In this document: positions 44,578 to 53,123 of the stretch, in pieces | Position numbering within the stretch: the first letter of the stretch is position 1 | Layout: every line of letters starts with the position of its first letter | NCBI GenBank assembly: GCA_944320135.1 | Contig: CALUGI010000008.1 | Span: 32,712-96,711, forward strand | From: an uncultured Phocaeicola sp. | Lineage (GTDB): Bacteria; Bacteroidota; Bacteroidia; Bacteroidales; Bacteroidaceae | Reading direction: 5' to 3' | DNA length: 64,000 nucleotides | Translations under genes and position numbers: made by a program | The notes under the pieces: generated by a model | Told to the model about the DNA's origin: nothing | The model's input: the letters and a program-made list of their open reading frames with translations, nothing else | Database searches by the model: none

Positions 44578-45798
44578 TTACATGTTTTTTACAATCAAGG
44601 TAGAGTTCGTACCGCCGAATCCGAACGAATTGGAAAGGAACATATCAAAATGCGCTTCCTTCGTTTCGGGCACCACGTTTATCCGCGCCGAATACTCATC
44701 CGGATGTTCAAAGTTGATGTTTCCGGCAATGAACCCGTTTTTCATCATCAGCATCGAATAGACAAGCTCACTGGCGCCGGCCATCCACATCTCGTGCCCT
44801 GTCTGGCTTTTGGTTGAAGTGACCGGCACTTTGCTGCCGCCGAACACCTTGGCAATAGCCTCCGCTTCACGGCTGTCCCCGATACGGGTAGAGGTGGCAT
44901 GGGCGTTGATGTAACCTATATCCTTCAGATTTACATTTCCGTTTTGCAGGCACAGTTCCAAAGAACGAGCAGGCCCTGCTACGTTCGGAGTAGAGATATG
45001 GTCGCCATTGCTGGAGAATCCCCAACTTACGATTTCCGCAAGAACGGGCGCGCCCCGCCTCACGGCATGTTCATAACTCTCGACAATGACCGTAGCGGCG
45101 CCGCCTCCAGGCACTAACCCGTCGCGGTCGCGGTCGAACGGACGGCTGGCTTTTGCCGGTTCTTCTTCACGCGCGGAAAACGACTGGATGCCGTCGAAAG
45201 CCGCTACGCTGTACATATTGGCTTCCTGCGCGCCGCCGCAGACTACGCAATCCTGCAAGCCGTTCCGGACAAGCAACGCTCCCAACCCGACGGCGTGCGA
45301 ACCGGAAGCGCAGGCAGCAGACGCTGTCAGACTGATGCCCCTCAACTTGAAAAGGCAGGCAAGATTCATCGTCACCGTAGAGTTCATCGACTGGAAGATG
45401 GCCCCGCTTCCGCAGGCAGCCGTATCTTTAAAATCGCGAAACTTGTCGAGCGCGCGCATGGTAGCCTCCGCCACCGAATCGTTGCCGTAGACGATGCCGA
45501 CCTCGTGCGAGGCGATGTAGTCTGCATCAAGACGAGCATTTTCCAACGCCGCACGGGTGGCCATATAAGCATATTGCGCTTCTTCAGGCATAAACTGCCG
45601 CTGGTTGCGGGGTATGAACGGCTTCAAGTCGGGATGCGGAACGTCGGCGCACAACGCCGAACGGAACCCGGCATCCTTGCGCTCCCGGCTGAACACAATG
45701 CCGCTGCGCCCCGCGTACAGGGAATCGCGCACCTCGTCAAGAGTGGTTCCCAAGCATGACCAGATGCCCATACCTGTGATTACTACTTTTCTTTCCAT
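44578..45798 (-). CDS. beta-ketoacyl-ACP synthase (FabB/FabF-type ketosynthase)
   Basis: 406 residues. The Cys-His-His triad is complete: Cys163 in TASAACASGSHAVG, His300 in NAHATST, His335 in STKSQTGHEMWMAGA. The last motif departs from the usual GHTLGAAG. C-terminal NSFGFGGTNSTLI is typical. No second ketosynthase (chain-length factor) is encoded in the operon, so it acts as a single, FabF-like condensing enzyme. The altered loops suggest an unusual acyl substrate. Confidence 0.92.
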   Translation of the reverse strand: MERKVVITGMGIWSCLGTTLDEVRDSLYAGRSGIVFSRERKDAGFRSALCADVPHPDLKPFIPRNQRQFMPEEAQYAYMATRAALENARLDADYIASHEVGIVYGNDSVAEATMRALDKFRDFKDTAACGSGAIFQSMNSTVTMNLACLFKLRGISLTASAACASGSHAVGLGALLVRNGLQDCVVCGGAQEANMYSVAAFDGIQSFSAREEEPAKASRPFDRDRDGLVPGGGAATVIVESYEHAVRRGAPVLAEIVSWGFSSNGDHISTPNVAGPARSLELCLQNGNVNLKDIGYINAHATSTRIGDSREAEAIAKVFGGSKVPVTSTKSQTGHEMWMAGASELVYSMLMMKNGFIAGNINFEHPDEYSARINVVPETKEAHFDMFLSNSFGFGGTNSTLIVKNM

Positions 45799-45809
45799 CG
45801 TATGATTGA

Positions 45810-46943
45810 TTACAGATTCTTTTTATAACATCTTCTTCGCTTTACGAGCTTCGGAGACAGCGGCTTCCATTGCGACAGTTCCTTCACGTTGCTTTCCAGC
45901 TGGGGCCCTGTCTCCGCCCACGTATAGTGCAGTTTATTGAAAACCGGGATAAGATCGTCAGAAAACAGCGCGTTCACGCCCACCCCCTGATAGTCGGGGC
46001 GAACGGCAACAAGAAGCAGCTCCGCTTTCTCTTCGTGCTTCCACTTCAGCGCCCGGAGCAACGGATACCAGCCGAAGGGGAAAAGCCGCCCCTTGCTCTT
46101 GCGCAAGGCTTCGGACAGGCTTCCCATCGTGACGGCAACGCCCACCATTTCGCCTTTCTCGTTTTCGACAACGGGCACCATCTCCAGATTGATGAGCGGA
46201 ATATACCGCCTGACGTACAAGTCTATCTGCCGTTCGGACAACTCCGTATAGCCGAAAAGAGGAGAATAGGCTTCATTCAGAAGACGGAACACCTTGTGCC
46301 CGTATCCGGCGGCAATGTCCTTTCCGGTCAGCTTCCGCACCCGCAGCCCGAACAGTTCTTTCGACAAACGCGCCACGCGCTCATATTTGGGCGGAACGGC
46401 CTCAGGCACATTGATGCGCACCTGCACCCAATCCACTTCCTTTTCGTAGCCTAACGCTTCCAAATGTCTCGGATAATACGGATAGTTGTAGATGGTTATC
46501 AGCGAACCCGCCTGATCGAAATCCTCCACCAGCATTCCTTCCTTGTCGAAGTCAAAGATGCCCATCGGCCCCTGGATGCAGTCCATCCCCCGCTCGCGCC
46601 CCCATGCTTCCACGGCATTCAGCAAAGCGGCGGAGACATCCGCGTCGTCAACGAACTCGATGAAGCCGAAACGGACATTCCGAGTGCCCCATTTTTCATT
46701 GGCGCGACGGTTGACAATGCCCACGATACGGCCTACCGTATTTCCCTCGCCGTCGTATGCCACGAATGCCTGGATGTCGGAAAATTCAAGCCCCGCATTT
46801 TTCTGCGGATTGAACGTGTCTCGGATATCCGACTCCATGTCGGGCACATAATAAGGGCAGCCGGAATAAAGTTTCTCCGGAAACCTGATGAAATCATTCA
46901 TTTCACGCCTGTTCCGAACCTTCTTTACTTTTACGATTTTCAT
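45810..46943 (-). CDS. GNAT-fold N-acyltransferase, family including bacterial ceramide synthase-like proteins
   Basis: About 377 residues from ATG 46943; the longer frame to 47189 crosses the intergenic array and is rejected. N-terminal part: FIRFPEKLYSGCPYYVPDMESDIRDTFNP, then GNAT-like strands (AFVAYDGEGNTVGRIVGIVNRRANEKW), a conserved IQGPMGIFDFDKEGMLVEDFDQAGSLITIYNYPYYPRHLEALGY block and a C-terminal half. This layout resembles proteins annotated as GNAT transferases to which the Caulobacter ceramide synthase belongs, as I recall. A role in amide-linking the acyl chain made by the operon is my inference. First gene of the ten-gene operon. Confidence 0.6.
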   Translation of the reverse strand: MKIVKVKKVRNRREMNDFIRFPEKLYSGCPYYVPDMESDIRDTFNPQKNAGLEFSDIQAFVAYDGEGNTVGRIVGIVNRRANEKWGTRNVRFGFIEFVDDADVSAALLNAVEAWGRERGMDCIQGPMGIFDFDKEGMLVEDFDQAGSLITIYNYPYYPRHLEALGYEKEVDWVQVRINVPEAVPPKYERVARLSKELFGLRVRKLTGKDIAAGYGHKVFRLLNEAYSPLFGYTELSERQIDLYVRRYIPLINLEMVPVVENEKGEMVGVAVTMGSLSEALRKSKGRLFPFGWYPLLRALKWKHEEKAELLLVAVRPDYQGVGVNALFSDDLIPVFNKLHYTWAETGPQLESNVKELSQWKPLSPKLVKRRRCYKKNL

Positions 46944-47020
46944 AATGCGGGCAAAACTATCAAATCGGAAACTTCCCTGCAAATCCAGATAACATATAGA
47001 ACAATTATATAGCACAATGG

Positions 47021-47108
47021 GCGCGTTTGTCCGTTGCCGCCAAAAACGCGGCCGCGTTTTCCAGCCTTCAAGACGGCGTTTCAAACGCAATGCGGCGGAC
47101 TTTCCCGA
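47021..47108. repeat. 22-bp periodic array G (four units)
   Basis: Units at 47021, 47043, 47065 and 47087. CGTTTT, CGTTTC and ACTTTC start at position 13 of three successive units; AAAACGCGGCCGCGTTTT opens the second. It lies between the divergent GNAT and cyclophilin genes, 40 bases before the cyclophilin promoter box. Confidence 0.72.
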
Positions 47109-47149
47109 CTTTCCCCGCCGAATAATTTTCCCCTTCCCCGCCTTTTTCG

Positions 47150-47157
47150 TACCTTTG
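47150..47157 (+). promoter_or_regulatory. -7 box of the cyclophilin operon
   Basis: TACCTTTG, 20 bases before the ATG at 47177. Confidence 0.6.
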
Positions 47158-47176
47158 CACACCAATCGCTCGGAAC

Positions 47177-48001
47177 ATGAAGAAAACATTTATTCTATTA
47201 ACCTTGGCAGCGTGCATCCTCGTGTCATGCGGCCAGAAAAAGAAACGCAATATGGAAGAAACGACTGTACGTCTGGAAACCACAATGGGAAACATTACCG
47301 TGAAGCTGTACGACGAAACGCCCAGACACCGCGACAACTTCATCAAGCTGGCGAAGGAAGGGGTGTACGACAACACGCTTTTCCACCGCGTCATCAAGAA
47401 CTTCATGATTCAGGCGGGAGACCCGGAAAGCAAAACGGCTTCCGACACGGCTTCGTTAGGAAGCGGAGACGTGGGCTACACCCTCCCGGCTGAGTTCAAC
47501 GCGAAGTTTATCCACAAGAAAGGCGCGCTGGCCGCCGCACGCAAGGGCGACGAGGTGAATCCGAAAAAGGAATCGTCGGGATGCCAGTTCTACATCGTGA
47601 CGGGACAAGTGTTCACGGAAAGCCAGCTGCTCGACATTGAGCAGCAGATGAGGGATTCGCAGCTGACAGGCATCTTCAACGCATTGGCGCAAAAGCGCAT
47701 CAAAGAAATCTACAAGATGCGGCGGGCAGGCGACAACGACGGACTGATGGCTTTGCAAGAGGAACTGGAAGAACAGGCGCGCGAAATCGTGAAGAAGGAA
47801 ACTCCTGCGGAGTTCACCCCGGAGCAAGTGCAGGCATACACCACAGTCGGAGGCGCGCCGCATTTGGACGGAGCATACACCGTGTTCGGTGAAGTGGTGG
47901 AAGGAATGGACGTCGTCGACCGCATCCAGAAGGTGAAGACCAACCGCAAGGACCGTCCCGAAGAAAACATCCGCATTCTGAAAGCCGTAGTGGAAGAATA
48001 A
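47177..48001 (+). CDS. cyclophilin-type peptidyl-prolyl isomerase, lipoprotein
   Basis: 274 residues with lipoprotein signal MKKTFILLTLAACILVSCG (Cys18). The cyclophilin core starts VRLETTMGNITVKLYDETPRHRDNF and includes YDNTLFHRVIKNFMIQAGD, KKGALAAARKGDEVNPKKESSGCQFYI and a late VFGEVVEGMDVVDRI. A helical insertion of about 70 residues (ESQLLDIEQQMRDSQLTG ... REIVKKETPAEF) divides the core, a form common in Bacteroidetes. Catalyses prolyl isomerisation in the periplasm. First gene of a likely operon reaching the sigma-54 activator. Confidence 0.92.
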   Translation: MKKTFILLTLAACILVSCGQKKKRNMEETTVRLETTMGNITVKLYDETPRHRDNFIKLAKEGVYDNTLFHRVIKNFMIQAGDPESKTASDTASLGSGDVGYTLPAEFNAKFIHKKGALAAARKGDEVNPKKESSGCQFYIVTGQVFTESQLLDIEQQMRDSQLTGIFNALAQKRIKEIYKMRRAGDNDGLMALQEELEEQAREIVKKETPAEFTPEQVQAYTTVGGAPHLDGAYTVFGEVVEGMDVVDRIQKVKTNRKDRPEENIRILKAVVEE

Positions 48002-48002
48002 G

Positions 48003-49241
48003 ATGATTCACGTAAACCATCATACGTTAGACAACGGACTGCGCATCGTACACCACGAAGACGAGTCGACACAAATGACGGCCCTCAACCTGCTGTACGA
48101 TGTAGGCGCACGCGACGAGGACCCGGAACACACGGGATTCGCCCACCTGTTCGAGCATCTCATGTTCGGAGGCTCGCTCAACGTGCCCGACTATGACACT
48201 CCCGTGCAAAACGCCGGAGGCGAAAACAACGCATGGACCAACAACGACATCACCAACTACTACATTACCCTCCCCTACCAGAACGTGGAAACAGGATTCT
48301 GGCTTGAAAGCGACCGCATGTTGAGCCTCGACTTCAGCCCGAAAAGCCTGGAAGTGCAACGGCAGGTGGTTATCGAAGAGTTCAAGCAGCGCAACCTGAA
48401 CCAGCCCTACGGCGACGCTTCCCATCTGATCAGGGAACTGGCCTACAAGCGGCATCCCTACCGCTGGCCGACCATCGGAAAGGAAATCAGCCATATAGCC
48501 AATGCCACGATGGAGGAAGTGAGGGAGTTCTTCTACCATTATTACGCTCCCAACAACGCCATCTTGTCCGTAACGGGCCGCATCTCTTTTGAAGAAACCC
48601 TGCGTCTGGCTGAAAAATGGTTCGGCCCTATCCCGAAACGCGACGTGCCCTCCCGCAGGCTTCCCAAAGAAGAAAGGCAAACGGCTTTGCGCCGGAAAAC
48701 GGTAAAGCGGAAAGTGCCGGTCGGCGCCATCTATATGGCCTTCCACATGTGCAACCGCACGCATCCCGACTATTATGCGTTCGACATCATTACAGACATC
48801 TTGTCAAACGGACGTTCCTCGCGGTTTGTACGTTCGCTGATTCAAAAGCAGAAAGTCTTCACCTCCATCGACGCCTACATATCGGGAAGCATCGACGAAG
48901 GGCTGCTCCATATCACGGGAAAACCGGCGGAAGGCATCAGCCTTGAACAGGCAGAGCAATCCGTCATAGAAGAACTGGAGAAGCTGAAGGCTGTCCCCAT
49001 AGACGCGCGCGAATTGGAAAAGGTGAAAAACCGCTTCGAAAGCGAACAGATATTCAACAACATGAACTATCTGAACGTGGCCACCAATCTGGCGTTCTTC
49101 GAACTGACAGGAAAAGCGGAAGACATCAACGATGAGGTAAACAAATACCGCTCGGTCACATCTTCGCAGATTCAAGACGTAGCCCGACGCTGTTTCGTGC
49201 CGGAAAACTGCTCTATACTCTATTACAAATCCATCGAATGA
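48003..49241 (+). CDS. M16-family zinc peptidase
   Basis: 412 residues, single-chain pitrilysin-type peptidase. The inverted zinc motif HLFEH is at residues 48 to 52 in AHLFEHLMFGG, with the third ligand glutamate further on (VVIEEFKQR). No signal peptide is visible, so cytosolic or periplasmic location is open. Begins one base after the cyclophilin stop and overlaps the MATE gene by four bases. Confidence 0.93.
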   Translation: MIHVNHHTLDNGLRIVHHEDESTQMTALNLLYDVGARDEDPEHTGFAHLFEHLMFGGSLNVPDYDTPVQNAGGENNAWTNNDITNYYITLPYQNVETGFWLESDRMLSLDFSPKSLEVQRQVVIEEFKQRNLNQPYGDASHLIRELAYKRHPYRWPTIGKEISHIANATMEEVREFFYHYYAPNNAILSVTGRISFEETLRLAEKWFGPIPKRDVPSRRLPKEERQTALRRKTVKRKVPVGAIYMAFHMCNRTHPDYYAFDIITDILSNGRSSRFVRSLIQKQKVFTSIDAYISGSIDEGLLHITGKPAEGISLEQAEQSVIEELEKLKAVPIDARELEKVKNRFESEQIFNNMNYLNVATNLAFFELTGKAEDINDEVNKYRSVTSSQIQDVARRCFVPENCSILYYKSIE

Positions 49242-50554
49242 AACCCAACCACTACAGCGCATTGCTCAAGTTAGGACTTCCCATCGTCATCGGACAAATC
49301 GGGGTGATTGTGCTGGGATTCGCCGACACGCTGATGATCGGACACCACAGCACGGAAGGACTTGCCGCCGCAAGTTTCGTCAACAACATGTTCAATCTGG
49401 CAATCATCTTCTGCACCGGATTCTCCTACGGACTGACTCCCGTAGTGGGAAGCCTTTTCGGACAAAAGAAAATTGACGGAGTAGGCGGAATACTCAAGAA
49501 CAGTCTGGCGGCCAACACCCTGCTGGCGTTCATCGTATGCCTTGCCATGACAGTTCTGTACCTCAACTTAGCCCGCTTGGGACAGCCCGAAGAACTGCTT
49601 CCTCACATGAGGCCCTACTATCTGGTGCTTCTGGTTTCTTTGCCTTTCGTTCTCTGGTTCAATGCGTTCAAGCAGTTTTCCGACGGAATCACGGACACGA
49701 AAGTTTCCATGTGGATTCTGCTCGGCGGAAACGTGCTCAACATTATCGGCAACTACATCCTGATTTACGGCAAGCTCGGATTTCCTGAAATGGGGCTTAC
49801 GGGAGCTGGAATCTCCACCCTTGTGTCGCGCATTCTGATGGTTGTCGTTTACCTGATTCTGTTCTTCGGCGCTTCCCGCTACAAGGTGTTCAGACAAGGA
49901 TTCCGCAAAGGACACGTCAACAAAGCCGATTTCAGCCTGCTCAACCGGCTGGGGTGGCCCATTGCCGGACAAATGGGAATGGAAACCGCATCGTTCAGCC
50001 TTAGCGCCATCATGATAGGCTGGCTCGGAAGCACAGCGCTGGCTTCATACCAGATTATGATTGCCGTATCGCAAATCTGCTTCATGATTTATTACGGCAT
50101 GGGAGCCGCAGTATCGGTGCGCATCAGCAACTTTTACGGACAAAGCGATATGGAAAACGTGCGCCGCACTGCCAACACAGGCTTCTACCTGATACTGATT
50201 ATGGCTGTATGCACGTCGATACCGATTTTCCTGCTCCGGAATCACATCGGAGGATGGTTTACGGACAACGAAGCGGTGGGCCTGATGGTGGCGCAAACCA
50301 TCGTGCCTTTCCTTCTCTACCAGTTCGGCGACGGCTTGCAAATCAACTTCGCCAACGCTTTGCGCGGCATTGCAGACGTGCGTCTGATTATGCTCTTCTC
50401 GTTTATCGCCTACTTCCTCATCTCGCTTCCGGCCGGCTACCTGTTCGGTTTCGTGTTCGATTGGGGGGTAGTGGGCATCTGGTCGGCCTTCCCTTTCGGA
50501 CTGACCAGCGCGGGCATCATGTACTACTTGCGTTTCCGATACAAGACAAAATGA
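49238..50554 (+). CDS. MATE-family efflux transporter
   Basis: 438 residues and twelve predicted helices; LGLPIVIGQIGVIVLGFADTLMIGHHSTEGLAAASFVNN is the usual MATE N-lobe opening and GWPIAGQMGMETASFSLSAIMIG opens the second half. NorM/DinF-like. Translationally coupled to the M16 peptidase gene and followed 9 bases later by the histidine kinase gene. Substrate unknown. Confidence 0.93.
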   Translation: MKPNHYSALLKLGLPIVIGQIGVIVLGFADTLMIGHHSTEGLAAASFVNNMFNLAIIFCTGFSYGLTPVVGSLFGQKKIDGVGGILKNSLAANTLLAFIVCLAMTVLYLNLARLGQPEELLPHMRPYYLVLLVSLPFVLWFNAFKQFSDGITDTKVSMWILLGGNVLNIIGNYILIYGKLGFPEMGLTGAGISTLVSRILMVVVYLILFFGASRYKVFRQGFRKGHVNKADFSLLNRLGWPIAGQMGMETASFSLSAIMIGWLGSTALASYQIMIAVSQICFMIYYGMGAAVSVRISNFYGQSDMENVRRTANTGFYLILIMAVCTSIPIFLLRNHIGGWFTDNEAVGLMVAQTIVPFLLYQFGDGLQINFANALRGIADVRLIMLFSFIAYFLISLPAGYLFGFVFDWGVVGIWSAFPFGLTSAGIMYYLRFRYKTK

Positions 50555-50563
50555 GATAAAGCC

Positions 50564-53074
50564 ATGTTCTCCACCTCCACCAAAATCATTGTCGGCTACG
50601 TAGTGTTGATAGGGCTGCTTTTCGGAGCCATCGTCCACACTTTCCAGCAAATGAATCTGCTGGCCGAGCCGACGGGTCTGGAAGAAAACGTCAACAGCCG
50701 CCGCCACACCACCCACCGCATCATCAGCCAGCTCTATGACGCGGAAATCATCGGACAAACGCTGCGCATGGGAAAATTAGACGAATACTCCCGCTACATA
50801 GAAAAGATGAAGGGAATCAACGCCTCCATCGATACGCTGGAGACCATGCTTGACGACACACTGCAGCAGGCACGTTTAGACACGGTAAGGATACTGCTGA
50901 AAAGCAAGCAATGGAACATGTTCAAAGTGATAGAAGCCATGCAGGAATCACCTACTGACGCACTTTATCAACAGCAGCTGGACAGCCTGATTGCAGCCCA
51001 GGACTCGCTGCTCAACTCGCCCCATATCCGCCGGAAGGTGGTGACCCATCACAACTCGTACACCATCCGCCACAAGAAAAAGAGCTTTTTCCGACGGCTT
51101 GCAGAGGTGTTCGCCCCCAAAGAAGACTCCACATTGGTAAGCAACATAGTGCAGGAAGAATACACCGATACCCTCAACGAAGTATACAGCCCGGTTGACA
51201 CCATCACAAACATGCTGGCAGGCATCCAGCACAGAGTGTTCCAAACCAAACAGGAACAGGAGCGAATGCTGAACGCGCGCATCGACCGGCTCAGGGCGGC
51301 AAGCAACGGTCTGAGCCAGCGCGTCAACCAGTTGCTTGAAACCATCGAACAAGACGAACAGGCCGCCGCCCGGATGAAACTGGCGCAAGAACGGGAAATC
51401 CGCCAGAAAGCGGCACGCACGATGGCAAACATCGCCATTGCAGCCATCGTCATGGTGCTTCTCTTTTCCGTCGTCATCGTCAGAGACATCGCCAGAGGCA
51501 ACCATTACCGCCGGGAACTGGAAAAAGCCAAACTCTATGCCGAAAACTTGCTCGCCGCACGCGAAAAGCTGATGCTCACCATCACCCATGACATCAAGGC
51601 TCCCGCAGGCTCCATCATCGGATACATCGACTTGCTGATCCGCCTCGTCAAAGACAGAAGACAGCAGTTTTATCTGAACAACATGAAAAGCTCGGCGCAG
51701 CATTTGCTGAATCTGGTCACGTCCCTGCTCGACTACCACCGGTTAGAAGCGGGGAAAATGGACATCCAACGCATCGCCTTCAATCCGAACGAACTGCTGG
51801 CCCGCATCTGCAACGGATTCCTTCCGCTTGCGGAAAAGAAAGGCTTGCAACTGGTTTTGCAGGTGGAACTGCCTCCCCAGCTCGTCCTGGAAGGAGACCC
51901 TTTCCGCATCCGGCAAATAATAGAAAACCTGATATCGAACGCCTTGAAGTTTACATCCGCAGGCAAGATTGCCCTTCAAGCGAACTTCCTGAACGGAAAC
52001 TTCGCCTTCAGCGTCACCGACACCGGATGCGGAATGACCGTGCAGGAACAGCAGCGCATCTTCCGGGAGTTCACCCGCCTGCAAAGCGCACAAGGCCAGG
52101 AAGGTTTCGGACTGGGACTGTCCATCACAAAGAAACTTGTAGAGCTGCTTGGCGGAAAGATTTCCGTAGAAAGCGTTCCCGGAAAAGGGAGCGCCTTTCA
52201 CGTATCAATCCCGTTGCGCACTCTGCCATCCCGAATTGCAGAGCAAAAGAACGCCGCCCCCGAACCCCTTCCCCGCAAGCCGTTGCGAATCCTGCTCATC
52301 GACGACGACCGCATCCAGATGCAACTGACCGAGGCCGCTCTTTGCAACGTGCTTGACAACGGCCAAGGAAGCAAACCGGACATCCGTTGCTGCGAACACC
52401 CCGAAGAAGTGCTCAACCTGCTGCAGGCTTCCGACTTCGACATCGTGTTTACCGACCTGCAGATGCCCGCCATGAACGGCATCGAACTCTTGAAACACAT
52501 CCGGAACCTGAAGAACCCTCATGCGAAAACGGTACCGGTCGTGGCCATCACCGCTCGCGGAGACATGAGCCGTGCAGACTTCCACACGCAGGGCTTTGCA
52601 GGAATGCTCCAGAAACCGTTCAGCCAAGAAGATCTTTGCCGGATACTGAAAGAAATCCGCCCGCTTCAGACAGCAAAAGCCGCCACCGTTTCCGAAAAGC
52701 CGACCGCCGTCTCCACCGCTTCCGGCAGGAAAACTTTCAACTTCGCTCCGCTTACGGCATTCTCCGAAAACGATTCGCAAGCCGCCCTCGAAATCATGCA
52801 GGCTTTCATCCGCGAAACGAAGCAGCACGTCCGGCAGTTGGAACAAGGCACACAAGAAAAAGACATGAAGCAACTCTGTGCCATAGCCCACAAGATGCTC
52901 CCCACTTTCATCATGATTGAAGCAAAAGACGCCATTCCCGCACTGCAATGGTTAGAGAAGCAGCGCGGAGAAACAGCCTGCACGCCGGAAGCGGAAAAAG
53001 CCGTACAACAGATTGTCGGACAGGCCAAATATGCAATCGCAGAAGCAGAAAAGGCCGCCGGACGAATCGATTAA
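50564..53074 (+). CDS. hybrid histidine kinase with receiver and HPt domain
   Basis: 836 residues. Two transmembrane helices (about 7 to 27 and 290 to 310) enclose a mostly helical periplasmic sensor. Then HisKA with His342 in TITHDIKAPAG, HATPase_c (NLISNALKFT, DTGCGM, GFGLGLSITKKL), a receiver with Asp631 in VFTDLQMPAMNG and a C-terminal HPt domain with His776 in AIAHKMLPT. It thus holds a full internal phosphorelay and very likely passes phosphate to the sigma-54 activator encoded 49 bases downstream. Confidence 0.93.
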   Translation: MFSTSTKIIVGYVVLIGLLFGAIVHTFQQMNLLAEPTGLEENVNSRRHTTHRIISQLYDAEIIGQTLRMGKLDEYSRYIEKMKGINASIDTLETMLDDTLQQARLDTVRILLKSKQWNMFKVIEAMQESPTDALYQQQLDSLIAAQDSLLNSPHIRRKVVTHHNSYTIRHKKKSFFRRLAEVFAPKEDSTLVSNIVQEEYTDTLNEVYSPVDTITNMLAGIQHRVFQTKQEQERMLNARIDRLRAASNGLSQRVNQLLETIEQDEQAAARMKLAQEREIRQKAARTMANIAIAAIVMVLLFSVVIVRDIARGNHYRRELEKAKLYAENLLAAREKLMLTITHDIKAPAGSIIGYIDLLIRLVKDRRQQFYLNNMKSSAQHLLNLVTSLLDYHRLEAGKMDIQRIAFNPNELLARICNGFLPLAEKKGLQLVLQVELPPQLVLEGDPFRIRQIIENLISNALKFTSAGKIALQANFLNGNFAFSVTDTGCGMTVQEQQRIFREFTRLQSAQGQEGFGLGLSITKKLVELLGGKISVESVPGKGSAFHVSIPLRTLPSRIAEQKNAAPEPLPRKPLRILLIDDDRIQMQLTEAALCNVLDNGQGSKPDIRCCEHPEEVLNLLQASDFDIVFTDLQMPAMNGIELLKHIRNLKNPHAKTVPVVAITARGDMSRADFHTQGFAGMLQKPFSQEDLCRILKEIRPLQTAKAATVSEKPTAVSTASGRKTFNFAPLTAFSENDSQAALEIMQAFIRETKQHVRQLEQGTQEKDMKQLCAIAHKMLPTFIMIEAKDAIPALQWLEKQRGETACTPEAEKAVQQIVGQAKYAIAEAEKAAGRID

Positions 53075-53086
53075 GAAAAAAAACAC

Positions 53087-53094
53087 TATCTTTG
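53087..53094 (+). promoter_or_regulatory. -7 box of the sigma-54 activator gene
   Basis: TATCTTTG, 37 bases before the ATG at 53124, so the activator may also be made from its own promoter. Confidence 0.58.
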
Positions 53095-53123
53095 TAGAAA
53101 CAACAAACAACTGGCACACATAT

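Noticed and set aside
41310-46943. Reading the lipid operon as an aryl polyene or flexirubin cluster
   Set aside because: No ammonia-lyase, aromatic acyl ligase, glycosyltransferase or second ketosynthase is present, so the label is not supported.
46944-47189. 82-codon extension of the GNAT acyltransferase
   Set aside because: It is read from the periodic array and a TA-rich promoter area; the family begins at the MKIVKVKKV start.
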